A stretch of DNA of 9,609 bases from Calidifontimicrobium sp964618555 (GTDB lineage: Bacteria; Pseudomonadota; Gammaproteobacteria; Burkholderiales; Burkholderiaceae_C). Of this stretch, positions 1-6,096 are shown one piece after another. The DNA is taken from assembly GCA_964618555.1 (NCBI GenBank), contig CAZUBF010000136.1:1-9609 (forward strand). Reading direction: 5' to 3'. Position numbers and translations under genes: made by a program. The notes below the pieces were generated by a model, which made no database searches, was not told where the DNA came from, and was given only the letters and a program-made list of their open reading frames with translations. Positions within the stretch are counted from its first letter, which is position 1. Each line of letters begins with the position of its first letter.

Positions 1-267
1 TTCGGAGATGTGCTCGTACTCGCCCAGGATCACCGCGCCGACCGAGTCGCGCTCGAGGTTCAGCGCCAGGCCGAAGGTCGGCGTGCCGTCTTTCGTCGGC
101 GGGAACTCGAGCATCTCGCCCTGCATCGCCTCCGACAGGCCGTGGACGCGGCAGATGCCGTCGGTCACCGAGACGACGGTGCCCTGGTTGCGGATGTCCG
201 TCGTGGCGCCCAGGCCCTCGATGCGGCTCTTGATCAGTTCGGAGATCTCGGCGGGATTCAGTTGCAT
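1..267 (-). CDS. atpA: F1Fo ATP synthase subunit alpha, N-terminal 89 codons (partial)
   Basis: Alpha subunit of the F1 catalytic head, which carries the non-catalytic nucleotide sites and forms the hexamer with beta. Only the N-terminus is present; the gene runs off the left edge. The translation begins MQLNPAEISELIKSRIEG and continues with the beta-barrel crown-domain segments VVSVTDGICRVHGL and GLALNLERDSVGAVILGEYEHISE, all characteristic of bacterial AtpA. The Walker A region lies beyond the window. The ATG at 265-267 is chosen because the conserved N-terminus starts there and an AGGAG lies 6 nt upstream. The gene follows atpH after 26 nt, the usual position in the operon. The identification is secure despite truncation. 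Confidence 0.97.
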   Translation of the reverse strand, partial: MQLNPAEISELIKSRIEGLGATTDIRNQGTVVSVTDGICRVHGLSEAMQGEMLEFPPTKDGTPTFGLALNLERDSVGAVILGEYEHISE

Positions 268-273
268 GACTTG

Positions 274-282
274 CTCCTAGTC
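274..282 (-). promoter_or_regulatory. Ribosome-binding site of atpA (GACTAGGAG)
   Basis: Read on the minus strand, AGGAG (274-278) sits 6 nt before the atpA ATG. The 9-nt block GACTAGGAG is identical to the one before atpE at 1649-1657. It fixes the atpA start. Confidence 0.8.
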
Positions 283-293
283 GGGCGACGCAC

Positions 294-830
294 TTACGCC
301 GTCAGCGCCAGCTTCATTTGTTCCAGACGCGCCTTGACCGAGGTGTCGAGCACCTCGTCACCGACGACCACGCGGATGCCGCCGATCAGCGACGGATCGA
401 GTTCGACCTGCGCCTTGAGCCGGCGGCCGAAGCGCTTCTCGAGCGTCGCGACGACGTCGGCGAGCTGCGCCGGCTCGATCGGGTACGCGCTGTGGATCGT
501 CGCGTCGGACACGCCGCTCGAGGCGTTGACGAGGGCGCGGAACTGCGTCGCGATCTCGCCCATCGCGGCCAGCCGGCCGTTGTCGACCACGGTGCGCAGC
601 AGGTTCTTCGCCGCGTCGCCGAGCCAGGGCTCCTTGACCAGCGAGACGATGACGTCGAACACCTGCGCGGCGGCGACCTTGGGGTCGTCGGCGAACTCGC
701 GCAGCCGCGGGTGCGCCGCGACCGCGGCAACGGCCGACACCTGGTCGGCCACCGCCGCGGCGTCGCTGGGCGCGACGGCCTTGAACAGCGCCTCGGCGTA
801 GGGGCGGGCGATGGTGGCGAGTTCGGCCAT
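294..830 (-). CDS. atpH: F1Fo ATP synthase subunit delta
   Basis: Delta subunit (OSCP equivalent), the peripheral-stalk cap that ties the b-subunit dimer to the top of F1. The protein is 178 aa, the usual family length. It starts MAELATIARPYAEALFK, the typical helical N-terminal domain that binds alpha, and ends in the conserved C-terminal part with IGGIRVVVGDEVLDTSVKARL (about residues 149-169) and a final helix. It is soluble, with no membrane segments. The ATG (828-830) lies 2 nt after the atpF stop (TGATCATG arrangement), so translation is probably coupled. The upstream GGCGGAAC is only a weak Shine-Dalgarno sequence and lies inside the atpF coding end, which fits coupling. The position between atpF and atpA confirms the call. 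Confidence 0.96.
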   Translation of the reverse strand: MAELATIARPYAEALFKAVAPSDAAAVADQVSAVAAVAAHPRLREFADDPKVAAAQVFDVIVSLVKEPWLGDAAKNLLRTVVDNGRLAAMGEIATQFRALVNASSGVSDATIHSAYPIEPAQLADVVATLEKRFGRRLKAQVELDPSLIGGIRVVVGDEVLDTSVKARLEQMKLALTA

Positions 831-832
831 GA

Positions 833-1303
833 TCAGAGTTCCGCCTTCAGCCGTCCCAGCAGATCGGCGTGCACGCCGGCGTTGATCTCGCGCCTGAGGA
901 TCTGCTCGGCGCCCCGGACGGCCAGCGTGGCCACGTCCTCGCGCAGCGCCTCGCGCGCCTTGACCACTTCCTGCTCGGCCTCGGCCTTCGCCGCGGCGAT
1001 GATCTTCGCCGCCTCGGCGGTGGCACGGCCCTTGGCCTCCTCGACCATCGACTGCGCGAGGCGCTCGGCGTCGGCGAGGCGGCGCGCGGCGTCGTCGCGC
1101 GCGGCCGAGAGTTGCTCCTCGACGCGCTTGTGCGCGACGGCCAGTTCGGACTTCGCCTTGTCGGCGGCGGACAGGCCTTCGGCGACTTTCTGTGCCCGCT
1201 CGTCGAGCGCCTTGACGATCGGCGGCCAGACGAATTTCATCGTGAACCAGACCAGGATCAGGAACACGATCATCTGGGCGATGAGGGTAGCGTTGATGCT
1301 CAC
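833..1303 (-). CDS. atpF: F1Fo ATP synthase subunit b
   Basis: Subunit b, the membrane-anchored peripheral stalk. At 156 aa it matches the E. coli b subunit length. One N-terminal membrane helix (about residues 5-25, MIVFLILVWFTMKFVWPPI) is followed by a long charged Ala/Glu/Lys/Arg-rich helix (about 30-140), the dimeric right-handed coiled coil. The C-terminal segment around VRGAEQILRREI (about 129-140) is the delta-contacting region. The start codon is GTG (1301-1303), supported by the conserved N-terminus MSINATLIAQM and by GAGG a few bases upstream. The gene lies 76 nt after atpE and 2 nt before atpH. There is one b gene in this stretch and no b' duplicate. Confidence 0.96.
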   Translation of the reverse strand: MSINATLIAQMIVFLILVWFTMKFVWPPIVKALDERAQKVAEGLSAADKAKSELAVAHKRVEEQLSAARDDAARRLADAERLAQSMVEEAKGRATAEAAKIIAAAKAEAEQEVVKAREALREDVATLAVRGAEQILRREINAGVHADLLGRLKAEL

Positions 1304-1379
1304 TTCGGGGCCTCGATCACTGGATGACGGTGCCGGCGCGCGCGTGGTGGCGCGGCGGCGCGACGCGAACCGCTGCGGA

Positions 1380-1643
1380 TTACTTCGGCAGGTTCGCGAT
1401 CTGGCCGAGGAACGGGTTGGCGGTGGCGAACCACAGCGCGATACCGGTGCCGATGATGAACGCCGCGTCGATCAGGCCGGCGAGCAGGAACATCTTGGTC
1501 TGCAGTTCGCCCATCAGTTCGGGCTGGCGCGCGGCCGACTCGAGGTACTTGCTGCCCATGATGCCGATGCCGATGCAGGCGCCGACGGCACCCAGGCCGA
1601 TGATCAGGCCGGCGGCCAGGGCGACAAAGCTGATGACTTCCAT
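1380..1643 (-). CDS. atpE: F1Fo ATP synthase subunit c
   Basis: Subunit c, the 87-aa hairpin proteolipid whose ring carries protons through Fo. Two membrane helices are visible: residues about 3-33, with the glycine-rich packing motif GAVGACIGIGIMG, and about 50-75. The polar loop ARQPEL (38-43) contacts gamma/epsilon. D59 in LAGLIDAAFIIG is the proton-binding carboxylate. The aspartate, and absence of the Glu/Ser/Gln ligand set of sodium-type c subunits, indicates a proton-driven enzyme (inference from known families). The ATG at 1641-1643 has AGGAG 5 nt upstream, the best ribosome-binding site in the operon, as expected for a subunit needed in about ten or more copies. The C-terminal tail (about 76-87, ANPFLGQIANLPK) resembles betaproteobacterial c subunits. 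Confidence 0.97.
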   Translation of the reverse strand: MEVISFVALAAGLIIGLGAVGACIGIGIMGSKYLESAARQPELMGELQTKMFLLAGLIDAAFIIGTGIALWFATANPFLGQIANLPK

Positions 1644-1648
1644 GATGA

Positions 1649-1697
1649 CTCCTAGTCAGAGGGGTTTGGGGATGGAAAGCAGGAAAGCGAGAAACGG
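1649..1697 (-). promoter_or_regulatory. atpE leader: ribosome-binding site plus pyrimidine-rich tract
   Basis: The 71-nt gap between atpB and atpE reads, on the minus strand, as a pyrimidine-rich stretch (about 1661-1697). It contains GCTTTCC twice in tandem with an 8-nt period (1682-1688 and 1674-1680), then GACTAGGAG (1649-1657) 5 nt before the atpE ATG. In E. coli a U-rich leader before atpE is a known translational enhancer. A similar role here is inference from position and composition. Confidence 0.5.
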
Positions 1698-1714
1698 CGA
1701 TACCGCGCGCGGAC

Positions 1715-2566
1715 TCAGTGCGAGTCGTGGGCCTGACCGACGTAGACCAGCGTCAGCATCATGAACACGAACGCCTGCAGCGTGATGATCAGGATGTGGA
1801 AGATGGCCCACACGGTGCCCGCGACGATGTGCCCGATCATCAGGCCGATGCCGGTGGCCGACAGCGACCACGCGCCGCCCATCAACGCGATCAGGATGAA
1901 GATCAGCTCGCCGGCGTACAGGTTGCCGAACAGTCGCATGCCGTGCGAGACGGTCTTGGCGACGAACTCGATGATCTGCATCGCGAAGTTCACCGGCCAC
2001 AGCAGGAAGTGGCTGCCGAAGGGCGCGGTGAACAGCTCGTGCACCCAGCCGCCCAGGCCCTTGATCTTCACGTTGTAGTACAGGCAGATCAGCAGCACCG
2101 TCACCGACAACCCCATCGTGATCGACAGGTCGGCGGTGGGCACGACGCGCATGTAGTCCTTCATGCCCAGCGCCGGGCCGGCGGCGTGCCAGATCTGCGG
2201 GATCAGGTCCACCGGCAGCAGGTCCATGAAGTTCATCATGAACACCCACAGGAACACCGTGAGGGCCAGCGGGCCGACGAACTTGCGGCTGGCCGCGTTG
2301 TGCACGATGCCCTTGGCCTGCGAGTCGACCATCTCGACGAGGAACTCGACGGCGGCCTGGAAGCGGCCCGGCACGCCCGAGGTGACCTTGCGCGCGGCCA
2401 GCCACAGCACCCAGCACAACAGCACGCCGAGCACGACCGAGAAGAACAGCGAGTCGTAGTTGACGACGCTGAAGTCCACCGGACCGACCTGCGACTTGTT
2501 CTGCAGGTGCACCAGATGGTGCTGGACGTACTCGCCGGGCGTGGGCGCGTTGCCGGAGGCTGCCAT
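1715..2566 (-). CDS. atpB: F1Fo ATP synthase subunit a
   Basis: Subunit a, the stator channel protein that passes protons to and from the c ring. It is 283 aa, within the usual range, with several membrane helices (about 38-58, 98-120, 147-165, 184-204, 215-236, 241-278). The essential arginine is R211 in HGMRLFGNLYAGE, with the partner glutamate E219 in NLYAGEL. The C-terminal signature AIFHILIITLQAFVFMMLT (about 254-272) is the conserved last helix pair. ATG at 2564-2566 is preceded only by a weak GGAAC. The gene lies 28 nt after atpI and 71 nt before atpE in the same operon. The identification is secure. Confidence 0.97.
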   Translation of the reverse strand: MAASGNAPTPGEYVQHHLVHLQNKSQVGPVDFSVVNYDSLFFSVVLGVLLCWVLWLAARKVTSGVPGRFQAAVEFLVEMVDSQAKGIVHNAASRKFVGPLALTVFLWVFMMNFMDLLPVDLIPQIWHAAGPALGMKDYMRVVPTADLSITMGLSVTVLLICLYYNVKIKGLGGWVHELFTAPFGSHFLLWPVNFAMQIIEFVAKTVSHGMRLFGNLYAGELIFILIALMGGAWSLSATGIGLMIGHIVAGTVWAIFHILIITLQAFVFMMLTLVYVGQAHDSH

Positions 2567-2594
2567 GTTCGTCTGTTCCGTCGCGTCGTTGTTC

Positions 2595-3071
2595 TCAGCG
2601 GCGGCGCCACGCGAGCGCCACCCAGTACACCTTGATGCACACCACCAGGCCCACCAGCAAAGCCGGCCAGCTCAGCGGCTGCACGATCCGCGGCGCCAGC
2701 GCCAGCATGGCCACCGAGACCGCGATTTTGACGAACTCCCACAACATGAAGCTGACGGCACTGGTGCCGGGCGACATGCTCGAGAGCCGGCTGGTCATGC
2801 CGCGCGCCATCAAGGCCCCCGGCACCACCACGACCGCCGCGCCGTACAGCGCGGACCAGCCGATCGCCGCTTCACCGGTCAGCAGCACGCCCGCGGCGGC
2901 CACCACCAGCCCGACCGCGATCTGCGTCGCGACCACCCGCCACGGCGATACCGGCGGGTCCTTCTCCCTCAGCGCCTGTGCCTGCTCACGCGTCAGCGGC
3001 TTGACGTCGCGGCGCACCGCTTCGTCGTCCTCGTCGGCCCAGACGCCAGACCGGTACGGCCGTTCGGACAT
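2595..3071 (-). CDS. atpI: ATP synthase subunit I (AtpI family)
   Basis: Small membrane protein heading the operon. In other bacteria AtpI is not part of the finished enzyme and has been linked to c-ring assembly and Mg2+ handling. It is 158 aa: a charged cytoplasmic N-terminus of about 40 residues with an acidic patch (WADEDDEAVRRD), then four predicted membrane helices (about 45-65, 68-90, 104-124, 134-154) and an Arg-rich C-terminal end. FMLWEFVKIAVSVAML (about 108-123) matches the third-helix motif of the family. The ATG at 3069-3071 has AAGGG about 6 nt upstream. It begins the transcript, and a consensus -10 element lies about 40 nt upstream. The family is weakly conserved, so the call relies on topology, this motif and position. 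Confidence 0.9.
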   Translation of the reverse strand: MSERPYRSGVWADEDDEAVRRDVKPLTREQAQALREKDPPVSPWRVVATQIAVGLVVAAAGVLLTGEAAIGWSALYGAAVVVVPGALMARGMTSRLSSMSPGTSAVSFMLWEFVKIAVSVAMLALAPRIVQPLSWPALLVGLVVCIKVYWVALAWRRR

Positions 3072-3109
3072 CCGTGCCCTTTCGCGTTCACTGGCAGCAA
3101 AGCCGCGGG

Positions 3110-3115
3110 ATTATA
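3110..3115 (-). promoter_or_regulatory. -10 element of the probable atp operon promoter (TATAAT)
   Basis: A perfect TATAAT is read on the minus strand, 38 nt upstream of the atpI ATG, in sequence that is otherwise very GC-rich. With a start about 7 nt downstream, the leader would be about 30 nt and contain the AAGGG ribosome-binding site. No good -35 hexamer is found at 16-18 nt spacing (GCGGAG at 17), so the promoter may rely on the strong -10 or on an activator. Confidence 0.6.
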
Positions 3116-3180
3116 GGGGCAAACCCGCGACGCTCCGCGGCCCGGCGTGCACGCGCGCGTTCGACCCTGCGCAACGGGCG

Positions 3181-3211
3181 TCGGCGGCACGCTGCCGATA
3201 ATCGGCGGCAC
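3181..3211 (+). repeat. 10-bp direct repeat TCGGCGGCAC, 21-bp period, flanking a short palindrome
   Basis: TCGGCGGCAC occurs at 3181-3190 and again at 3202-3211. The two copies are 21 bp apart start to start, about two helical turns, so they face the same side of the DNA. Between and partly overlapping them is the palindrome GCCGATAATCGGC (3194-3206), which includes GATAAT, a -10-like hexamer for the plus-strand gene starting at 3248. A regulator site and/or promoter is plausible but not shown; GC-rich repeats also occur by chance. Confidence 0.4.
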
Positions 3212-3247
3212 CCGGAACCCGCGGCGCCTCGCGCCTTCCAACGCCCC

Positions 3248-5401
3248 ATGTCCTCGCTGCGTCGACTGCTGACCGCCTGCGTGCTCGCGCTGCCGTTCGC
3301 CGCACTGGCGCAACTGCCCACCGGCGCGGTGGTGGCCACCGAGCAGGTGCGCGCCGAACTGCTGGCGCATGCCCCCGAAGGCGTCGCGCCGGGCAAGCCG
3401 CTGTGGTTGGGGCTGGCGATCGACCACGCGCCGCACTGGCACACGTACTGGAAGAACCCCGGCGACTCCGGGCTGCCGACCACCTTCGAGTGGACGCTGC
3501 CGCCCGGATTCACGGCCGGCGACATCGAGTGGCCGACCCCGCAGGCGCTGCCGGTGGGCCCGCTGATGAACTTCGGCCACGAAGGCCGCCTGCTGCTGCC
3601 GGTGCGCGTCACCGTGCCCGACGACTTCGCCGCGCCGCGCCTGGACGTGAAGCTGCGCGCCGACTGGCTGGTGTGCAAGGACGTGTGCATCCCCGAGGGC
3701 GGCGACTTCGCGCTGAGCATCCCGGCGCAGGCCGCGACCTCGGCACACGCACCGCGCTTCGAGGCCGCCTGGGCGGCACATCCGCAAGCCGTCGACGCCA
3801 CGGCCAGCGCGCGCGTCGACGCCGGTGCGCTGGTCGTCGCCGTCGACGCTCTACCCGAGCGCCTTCAGGGGCAGGCGCTGACGTTCTTCCCCGAGCTGCC
3901 GGGCGTGATCGACAACGCCGCGCGCACCACCCAGCGTTGGGACGGGCGGCGCTGGGAAGTGCGCGTGCCGCTGTCGGCGCAGCGCAGCGAGAGCCCCGCG
4001 CAACTGGTCGCCGTGCTGGCGTCGCCGGGCAGCGGCGCCGGCGTGCAGGTGCGCTTCGCGGTCGACGGCACGTGGCCGGCGCCGGGCAGTGCGACGCCCG
4101 GCGTCGCCGCAACCGCCGCGACGCCGGCTGACGCCTTCGTGCCGCCGCCGCGGACCGCGGCGCCCGGCTTCGCGCTTGCGCTGCTGCTGGCGCTCGTCGG
4201 CGGCGCGCTGCTCAACCTGATGCCCTGCGTGTTCCCGGTGCTGTCGCTGAAGGTGATCGGGTTCGCTTCGCACGCGCACGACCGGCGCGCGCTGCTGGCC
4301 GGCGGCTTCGCCTACACGGCCGGCGTGGTGGCGTCTTTCCTGGTGCTGGCCGGCCTGCTGCTCGCGCTGCGTGCAGGCGGCGAACAGCTCGGCTGGGGCT
4401 TCCAGTTGCAGTCGCCGCTGTTCGTCGGCGCGCTGGCGGTGCTGTTCACGCTGATCGGGTTGAACCTCGCGGGGGTGTTCGAGTTCGGCTCGATGCTGCC
4501 TGGCAATCTCGCGGCGGCGCGCGCGCGCCATCCGCTGGCCGACTCGGCGCTCACCGGCGTGCTGGCGGTGGCGGTGGCGTCGCCATGCACCGCGCCGTTC
4601 ATGGGCGCGTCGCTCGGCGTCGCGGCGACGCTGCCGGCTGCCCAGGCGCTGGCGATCTTCGCCGCGCTCGGGCTGGGCATGGCGCTGCCGTACCTCGCGG
4701 CGAGCGCGTGGCCGGCGCTGGCGCGGCTGCTGCCGCGCCCCGGCGCGTGGATGGCGCGCTTCAAGGCGCTGATGGCGTTCCCGATGTTCGCCACCGTCGT
4801 GTGGCTGCTGTGGGTGCTCGGCCAGCAGGTCGGCGTCGACGGCGCCGCGGGCGTGCTCGGCCTGCTGGTCGCGGTGGCCTTCGTCGCGTGGGCGCTGGGG
4901 TCCCCGGGCATGGGGCCGCGCGGCCGGCTCGGGTTCGGTGCGACCTCGCTCGCGGTGCTCGCGCTGACGCTGGCCTGGGCCTGGCCTTCGCTGCGCGACG
5001 ACGCCGCGCCGGCACCGGTCGCGGCGTCGGCCGACGACCGCTGGCAACCCTGGAGCGCCGAGCGCGTCGCGGCGCTCAACGCGCAGGGCCGCACGGTGTT
5101 CGTCGACTTCACCGCGGCGTGGTGCGTGACCTGCCAGTTCAACAAGCGCACCGTGTTCAGCGACGCGGTGCTGATGGCCGACTTCGAACTGCACAAGGTC
5201 GCGTTGCTGCGTGCCGACTGGACGCGGCGCGACGCGGCGATCACCGCCGAACTCGCGCGGCTGGGACGCAACGGGGTGCCGGTGTATGCGTTGTACCGCC
5301 CGGGCGCCGCGACACCGCAGCTGCTCGGCGAGTTCCTGAGCGTGCAGGAGGTGCGCGCGGCCATCGCCGCGACGCGAGCGGCGGCGCTGTCGTCGCCGTA
5401 G
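3248..5401 (+). CDS. ScsB/DsbD-family membrane thiol:disulfide electron transporter
   Basis: Carries electrons from cytoplasmic thioredoxin across the inner membrane to envelope thiol proteins. 717 aa from ATG 3248, chosen because it starts a signal peptide (MSSLRRLLTACVLALPFAALAQ); the frame stays open upstream, and there is no clear Shine-Dalgarno. The N-terminal periplasmic domain (about 23-300) has a CX3C pair C143/C147 in DWLVCKDVCIPEGG. The core has about eight membrane helices (about 306-580), with C327 in NLMPCVFPVLSLK and C447 in ASPCTAPFMG, the two cysteines of the DsbD/CcdA core. The C-terminal thioredoxin domain (about 598-717) has C626/C629 in AAWCVTCQ. The long N-terminal domain with CX3C, instead of the DsbD CX5C, favours the ScsB branch; many databases would call it DsbD. 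The peroxiredoxin-like gene 62 nt downstream is a likely partner. Confidence 0.88.
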   Translation: MSSLRRLLTACVLALPFAALAQLPTGAVVATEQVRAELLAHAPEGVAPGKPLWLGLAIDHAPHWHTYWKNPGDSGLPTTFEWTLPPGFTAGDIEWPTPQALPVGPLMNFGHEGRLLLPVRVTVPDDFAAPRLDVKLRADWLVCKDVCIPEGGDFALSIPAQAATSAHAPRFEAAWAAHPQAVDATASARVDAGALVVAVDALPERLQGQALTFFPELPGVIDNAARTTQRWDGRRWEVRVPLSAQRSESPAQLVAVLASPGSGAGVQVRFAVDGTWPAPGSATPGVAATAATPADAFVPPPRTAAPGFALALLLALVGGALLNLMPCVFPVLSLKVIGFASHAHDRRALLAGGFAYTAGVVASFLVLAGLLLALRAGGEQLGWGFQLQSPLFVGALAVLFTLIGLNLAGVFEFGSMLPGNLAAARARHPLADSALTGVLAVAVASPCTAPFMGASLGVAATLPAAQALAIFAALGLGMALPYLAASAWPALARLLPRPGAWMARFKALMAFPMFATVVWLLWVLGQQVGVDGAAGVLGLLVAVAFVAWALGSPGMGPRGRLGFGATSLAVLALTLAWAWPSLRDDAAPAPVAASADDRWQPWSAERVAALNAQGRTVFVDFTAAWCVTCQFNKRTVFSDAVLMADFELHKVALLRADWTRRDAAITAELARLGRNGVPVYALYRPGAATPQLLGEFLSVQEVRAAIAATRAAALSSP

Positions 5402-5451
5402 CCGTCGACGGACCCTCCGCCGTCGGATCGGTCGTTGTCAACGTCGTCATC

Positions 5452-5457
5452 AAGGAG
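5452..5457 (+). promoter_or_regulatory. Ribosome-binding site of the peroxiredoxin-like gene (AAGGAG)
   Basis: AAGGAG lies 6 nt before the ATG at 5464. It is the strongest Shine-Dalgarno sequence on the plus strand of this window and decides the start. It suggests the downstream protein is made in larger amounts than the transporter before it. Confidence 0.8.
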
Positions 5458-5463
5458 CCGTCG

Positions 5464-6084
5464 ATGATCGCGAAATCGTTCGTCCACACCTCGCTCGCCG
5501 CAGCCGCACTCGCGCTCGCCGGCGGCGCCTGTGCCGCCTCGGCGGTGGGCCAGCCGGCGCCGGCGTTCAGCGCCAAGGACGTCGACGGGCGCACCGTCTC
5601 GCTGGCCGACTTCAAGGGCAGGACCGTCGTGCTCGAGTGGGTCAACCCCGGCTGCCCGTTCGTGCGCAAGCACTACGACAGCCGCAACATGCAGGGCACG
5701 CAGAAGAGCGCCGTCGCGCAGGGCGCCGTGTGGCTGGCGGTCAATTCCACGGCCGAGACCAGCGGCGACTACCGCACGCCGCAGGCGATGGCGCAGTGGA
5801 TGCAGCAGCAGGGCGCCGCGGCGACGGCGACGCTGATGGACCCCGACGGCCGCGTCGGCCGCGCCTACGGCGCGCGCGTGACGCCGCACATGTACATCAT
5901 CGACGCGCAGGGCAGGCTGGCCTACGCCGGCGCGATCGACAGCATTCCCAGCGGGCGCATCGCCGACATCGAGAAGGCGACCAACCACGTCAAGCAGGCG
6001 CTGCCCGAGGTGCTGGCCGGCAAGCCGGTGGGCACGCCGACGACGCAGGCCTACGGCTGCACGATCAAGTACGCCGACGGCTGA
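5464..6084 (+). CDS. Exported peroxiredoxin-like (thioredoxin-fold, redoxin) protein
   Basis: 206-aa thioredoxin-fold protein of the AhpC/TSA-redoxin superfamily, resembling the PRX-like group (family knowledge). A signal peptide covers about residues 1-24, with A-C-A before the likely cleavage. The mature part begins with the redoxin pattern VGQPAPAFSAKDVDGRTVSLADFKG. C64 in WVNPGCPFVRKHY is the candidate peroxidatic cysteine, and VTPHMYIID (139-147) holds the cis-proline loop. C199 in AYGCTIKY near the C-terminus is the only other mature-form cysteine and could be a resolving one. The canonical peroxiredoxin PxxxT/SxxC motif is replaced by NPGC, so peroxidase activity is uncertain. It follows the ScsB/DsbD-like gene by 62 nt with no evident promoter, so it is probably co-transcribed and reduced by it. 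Confidence 0.85.
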   Translation: MIAKSFVHTSLAAAALALAGGACAASAVGQPAPAFSAKDVDGRTVSLADFKGRTVVLEWVNPGCPFVRKHYDSRNMQGTQKSAVAQGAVWLAVNSTAETSGDYRTPQAMAQWMQQQGAAATATLMDPDGRVGRAYGARVTPHMYIIDAQGRLAYAGAIDSIPSGRIADIEKATNHVKQALPEVLAGKPVGTPTTQAYGCTIKYADG

Positions 6085-6096
6085 CGGCGCGTCAGC
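6080..6096. terminator. Hairpin between convergent genes, containing both stop codons
   Basis: GCTGACG-GCG-CGTCAGC is a perfect 7-bp stem with a 3-nt loop. The TGA of the plus-strand peroxiredoxin gene (6082-6084) lies in the left arm, and the TGA of the minus-strand NnrU gene (6092-6094) in the right arm. No T tract follows on either strand, so if it is a terminator it is not the classical intrinsic type. Confidence 0.45.

Noticed and set aside
1304..1379. GC-rich 76-nt gap between atpE and atpF as a possible processing hairpin
   Set aside because: Several alternative GC pairings are possible but no single dominant stem could be identified by eye; it needs a folding calculation.
318..1655. 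Long plus-strand open frame (445 aa) opposite atpH, atpF and atpE
   Set aside because: It runs antisense to three unmistakable ATP synthase genes; the composition is Arg/Ala/Asp-rich, as expected for a GC-rich shadow frame, with no recognisable domain.
3074..3247. Upstream in-frame extension of the transporter gene (58 codons)
   Set aside because: The signal peptide starts at 3248; the extension is Arg-rich and crosses the atpI promoter region and the direct repeats.
5402..5443. Palindromes CCGTCGACGG (5402-5411) and CGTTG-T-CAACG (5433-5443), with TTGTCA at 5435-5440 as a -35
   Set aside because: No -10-like hexamer lies 16-18 nt downstream of TTGTCA, and neither palindrome looks like a terminator; short GC-rich inverted repeats are common in this composition.
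5512..5535. Lipoprotein signal (lipobox) around C23 of the peroxiredoxin-like protein
   Set aside because: The residues before the cysteine are G-G-A, lacking the Leu/Val at -3; A-C-A fits an ordinary signal peptidase I site better.
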